Positions 61,701-64,000 of a DNA stretch of 64,000 nt are shown here, piece by piece. How positions within the stretch are numbered: position 1 is the first letter of the stretch; every line of letters begins with the position of its first letter. The stretch is from Apis mellifera (Eukaryota; Arthropoda; Insecta; Hymenoptera; Apidae), in the NCBI RefSeq assembly GCF_003254395.2, contig NC_037652.1, forward strand, positions 8,296,501 to 8,360,500, written 5' to 3'. A model generated the notes under the pieces. It ran no database searches, was not told the origin of the DNA, and saw nothing but the letters and a program-made list of their open reading frames with translations. The position numbers and the translations under genes were made by a program.

Positions 61701-63654
61701 TTCGTGAATCTCTTTTTGTTGAATATCCTTTACAGCAGGATGCGTAGGAGGAAGCATACGCGCCCATGATCCTGTACAACTTCTGCTGCTGGGCGATCTG
61801 TCGCACACATTTGTGAAAGAAAATTAAATAATTAAATTCCGCTCTTCGTTCGTCAGAATTAAAGACAAAAAAAAGCGATAAAAGAATGGAACTTGATTTT
61901 CAGAATTATTTCTCAAAAAAAGAAAAAATAAAAGAATAAACCGATAACCAGATATCTACAATTAATCCGATAATACTCGATATTTTTTGAACAAATTTTC
62001 TTTTATCTCTTTTCAACGAATATAATTACAACAAAAATATGAAATATTATCGTCAAGTTATTGTTATTATTGTCAAAGTATATTTTATCAAGTTTTGCGT
62101 TTCAATGAGAATGGGGACGGATATTAAAACATCCATTTATGAACTTTTAACTTTGAAATGTGTAGCAATTAACATCGAAATGAATCATTTAGAGGGAAGT
62201 TTAACGATGCGTGTGAGAAAACAAGCGTGTTAAAATTGCCTCGATGTATGACGGATTAACGTCATTCAGGAAATTCCCGATTAGCATCCGTGTAACTTTA
62301 TCGACGACGCGTGTTTTCTCACGATAAAACACTTGTTGCGATCGCCGGCCGGCTGAGAGATCGATGCGAGGAGGAGGAACGAGGCGAGGAGGACGAGTTG
62401 GGTTGCCAAAATATTTTATCACACGCCAAAGTGTGATATAAATCAACAAGTGACGGGATTCAATTCCTTCTTCGTCTCTAAAAAATATTCGATGTTTGTG
62501 ATAATCGATATCCCGGCATTTTCTTTTTAAATAATACGCAACAGTGTTCTTCACTTTTCTCGCAAATCAAAATAGATATGAAGAACTTGAGAATGTCAAA
62601 GTGAAGTGTTTTTTTTATCGATTAAGGACGCGCGTTGAAAGCGTTGCGTTACTAGAGAAATCGAATAGAATGTCGATAACGTGATACCCTGACATTTGAT
62701 GATATATTCGTTAGAATATATGAAGTATATATTGAAGGTGTTCGTAACAGTTCTTCGTAGTAGTAGTTCTTCACCGCAATAATAATAATCTTTTCGTGCT
62801 TCCGGTGATCTAAGGACAAATATTTCTACGATATTGTAAAAGCTTATGTTGCGAAAACAATAAGGAAAATTTATTATAATCTTCAATCGTAGAAAATTCA
62901 AGACAAGTTTCTTCCTTAATAATTGTCGAAATATGCTTTGCACGAATGAAGTTTAAAAATTTGAGAATGATTTTCTGATCGATCGGTATATAAATAATTT
63001 AAATTCGTGTCGATATACGAATAGTATTTCAGAGAGAGAGATAATCGAATCCATTTAATTGTGATACTTGAATTTGTCATTTAACTATGAGTCACGAGAT
63101 AATAAGTCTGTTTTGCAATAAAATCTTATCGGTTTAAACTGGTTATGAACCAAACTGTGGAATCGAACGTAATCGATCACAGATAGAGATAAAAATCAAG
63201 ATGCTTGAGCGTTTCTTGATAATCAATAATCTTAATGTCCAATAATCCATTTCACATGTGAAATATACGCGTATCAATCTAACGGATATCTTCAAAAGTA
63301 TTTGTAGGCGTAGCAAAATTATTCTGCAAAGGGAACAGGTTGATCTATTATTATTTCAATGGCGTTTGGCCAAATTTAAAGAAATAAGTATGGAAAATAT
63401 TTTGGTACAGGCGACGATGCCCTGAGAGAAAATCTATTATTATTTCTAACTGACTGGTGTTAATTGAAAAAATTTATCCTCGTGTTTTTTTTTTTTTTTT
63501 TTTAAGAAAATAATATCCTCAGTTTCAATAATTTATAAATTTATCTTAAGTATTAAGTATAATGTAAAATAATTTTTCACAAGAAACGTAACGTATATCT
63601 TGTTGTTCTCTTCAAACGAAAAATTCTCTTCTTAATGCAATTCATTTACGGCAT
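58720..63654 (-). CDS. Men: NADP-dependent malic enzyme
   Basis: Oxidative decarboxylation of L-malate to pyruvate with production of NADPH, mainly for lipid synthesis. Coding exons (minus): 63654-63650, 61797-61629, 61278-61120, 60978-60797, 60520-60211, 60064-59882, 59797-59572, 59502-59360, 59274-58980, 58868-58720; 1821 nt, 606 aa. Exons 2-10 are secure. Exon 1 (ATG plus two bases before a GTAAAT donor) is my best phase-matched start and less certain. The catalytic residues are in place with family spacing: Tyr134 in VYTPTVG, Lys205 in PVGKLALY (71 apart, as in human ME2), metal ligands Glu277-Asp278 in FEDFGNHN and Asp301 in TFNDDIQGTA. The dinucleotide motif GAGEAAIG spans the exon 6/7 junction. 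SNPTSKAECT and SGSPFGDV follow. No mitochondrial presequence is evident, so it is probably cytosolic. The C-terminus DWPGDYAKPRVLPDK fits family length. Confidence 0.93.
61798..63649 (-). other. Men intron 1 (1.85 kb)
   Basis: The intron implied by joining the short first exon to exon 2. A moderately CpG-rich patch at about 62270-62410 could be a second promoter. Frames at 62201-62554 and 62596-62943 (minus) have no homology I recognise and no matching splice phase into exon 2. Confidence 0.4.
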
Positions 63655-63659
63655 CAGTT

Positions 63660-63706
63660 CTACTCGCAGTCACTGATGGCCTTGATCATTACGGTTTCCT
63701 CGTCAT
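63660..63706 (-). other. two short upstream ORFs in the Men leader
   Basis: On the minus strand, between the promoter elements and the proposed Men ATG, a 5-codon frame (63706-63689, MTRKP) is followed by a 9-codon frame (63689-63660, MIKAISDCE). They abut and both terminate before 63654. If transcribed they could dampen Men translation. Confidence 0.35.
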
Positions 63707-63734
63707 CAACTGGGTGCAGTACTACGTGACAGTA

Positions 63735-63755
63735 GTGACGTCACTTTCCGGAAGT
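63735..63755 (-). promoter_or_regulatory. CRE palindrome next to ETS site, probable Men promoter
   Basis: A perfect extended CRE palindrome GTGACGTCAC (63735-63744) is followed three bases later by the ETS consensus CCGGAAGT (63748-63755). The pair lies about 80-100 bp upstream of the proposed Men ATG. This composite is typical of TATA-less housekeeping promoters bound by CREB/ATF and ETS-type factors. The same elements could also serve a divergent gene to the right of the window. Confidence 0.5.
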
Positions 63756-64000
63756 ACAACAGTGTTTGTAAAAAGACTGTTCTTCGTTTTAAAATCGATA
63801 CGAATAATAATTATTCGCGAAACGTTATAATTATGTTGCACGCTTTGCACAAATAATTGGACGTACACGTATAATGCGATTTACGGATACGAAGTAAATT
63901 ATTTCTATAAATTTTGTACGAATTAAGATCAAATACATTTCACATTTGTTAAATTTAACAAAGGAATGATAATTGTACAAATTTTCAATTGTGAATATAT
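63756..64000. other. upstream flank of Men, right edge of window
   Basis: AT-rich sequence with no supported coding. Whether a divergent gene begins here cannot be judged from the part shown. Confidence 0.3.

Noticed and set aside
61557..61808. Men starting within exon 2 at a GTG upstream of RSPSSRS
   Set aside because: The bases lie before a good CAG acceptor and the codon is GTG, not ATG. A spliced short first exon fits better. An internal ATG (MLPPTHP) remains a possible minor start.
62201..62943. Two minus-strand frames of 117 and 115 codons as possible Men first exons
   Set aside because: The nearby donors leave the wrong phase for exon 2, and the translations match no malic enzyme N-terminus.
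63578..63642. Alternative Men first exon encoding a basic peptide (MNCIKKRIFRLKR...) joined by a GTGAAA donor
   Set aside because: The phase is compatible and the peptide is presequence-like, but the donor is weak and it would require skipping the better GTAAAT donor just upstream.
63659..63723. Frame reading HPVDDEETVMIKAISDCE before a stop on the minus strand
   Set aside because: It looks coding at first sight but directly abuts the CRE/ETS elements with no acceptor upstream; more likely leader sequence with micro-ORFs.

Overview
The window reads as insect nuclear DNA, most probably from a bee (Apis-like). It is AT-rich with CpG-rich pockets. Genes are built of many short exons, with introns from about 80 bp to about 14 kb, and it carries a mariner element of the type common in Hymenoptera. 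The bee assignment is inferred from protein and transposon resemblance; nothing here proves the species.

Four protein-coding genes can be reconstructed exon by exon, with consistent splice sites and reading phase. (1) Sphingosine-1-phosphate lyase (Sply), minus strand, 6525-8708, 8 coding exons, 549 aa. (2) A Tubby-like protein 4 / TUSP orthologue, minus strand, 50686 down to 13380, 15 coding exons, 1340 aa. It covers most of the window, with two introns of about 14 kb, one of which starts with a non-canonical GC donor. (3) RWDD1, plus strand, 53080-54290, 4 exons, 239 aa, with a recognisable TATA+initiator promoter. (4) NADP-dependent malic enzyme (Men), minus strand, 63654 down to 58720, 10 exons, 606 aa in my model. 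Its first exon carries only five coding bases behind a CRE+ETS promoter.

Layout: 1-1330 is an 18-copy pyrimidine-rich tandem array. 1331-6500 is gene-poor, with a diverged inverted repeat at 5.13/5.69 kb. Sply follows, then AT-rich spacer, then a probable 3.2-kb 3' UTR of the TULP4 gene. Within TULP4, three unrelated tandem arrays (17.3-18.1, 23.3-24.5 and 42.3-43.9 kb) lie in three different introns. A complete but dead mariner (36489-37765) sits about 310 bp upstream of exon 2, and a long composite GA/CA microsatellite lies at 45.6-45.8 kb. TULP4 and RWDD1 are transcribed divergently from about 51.3 and 53.0 kb. RWDD1 and Men converge on a roughly 4-kb AT-rich interval.

The genes do not form a pathway. 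They are a housekeeping lipid enzyme, a probable ubiquitin-ligase adaptor, a DRG/ribosome-associated factor and a cytosolic NADPH source. I found no tRNA or rRNA gene, no CRISPR array, no viral insertion and no convincing new multi-gene system. The most unusual items are the GC-AG 14-kb intron, the Men stop codon that overlaps a strong splice donor, the inverted repeat at 5.1-5.7 kb, and the mariner with a substituted catalytic residue.
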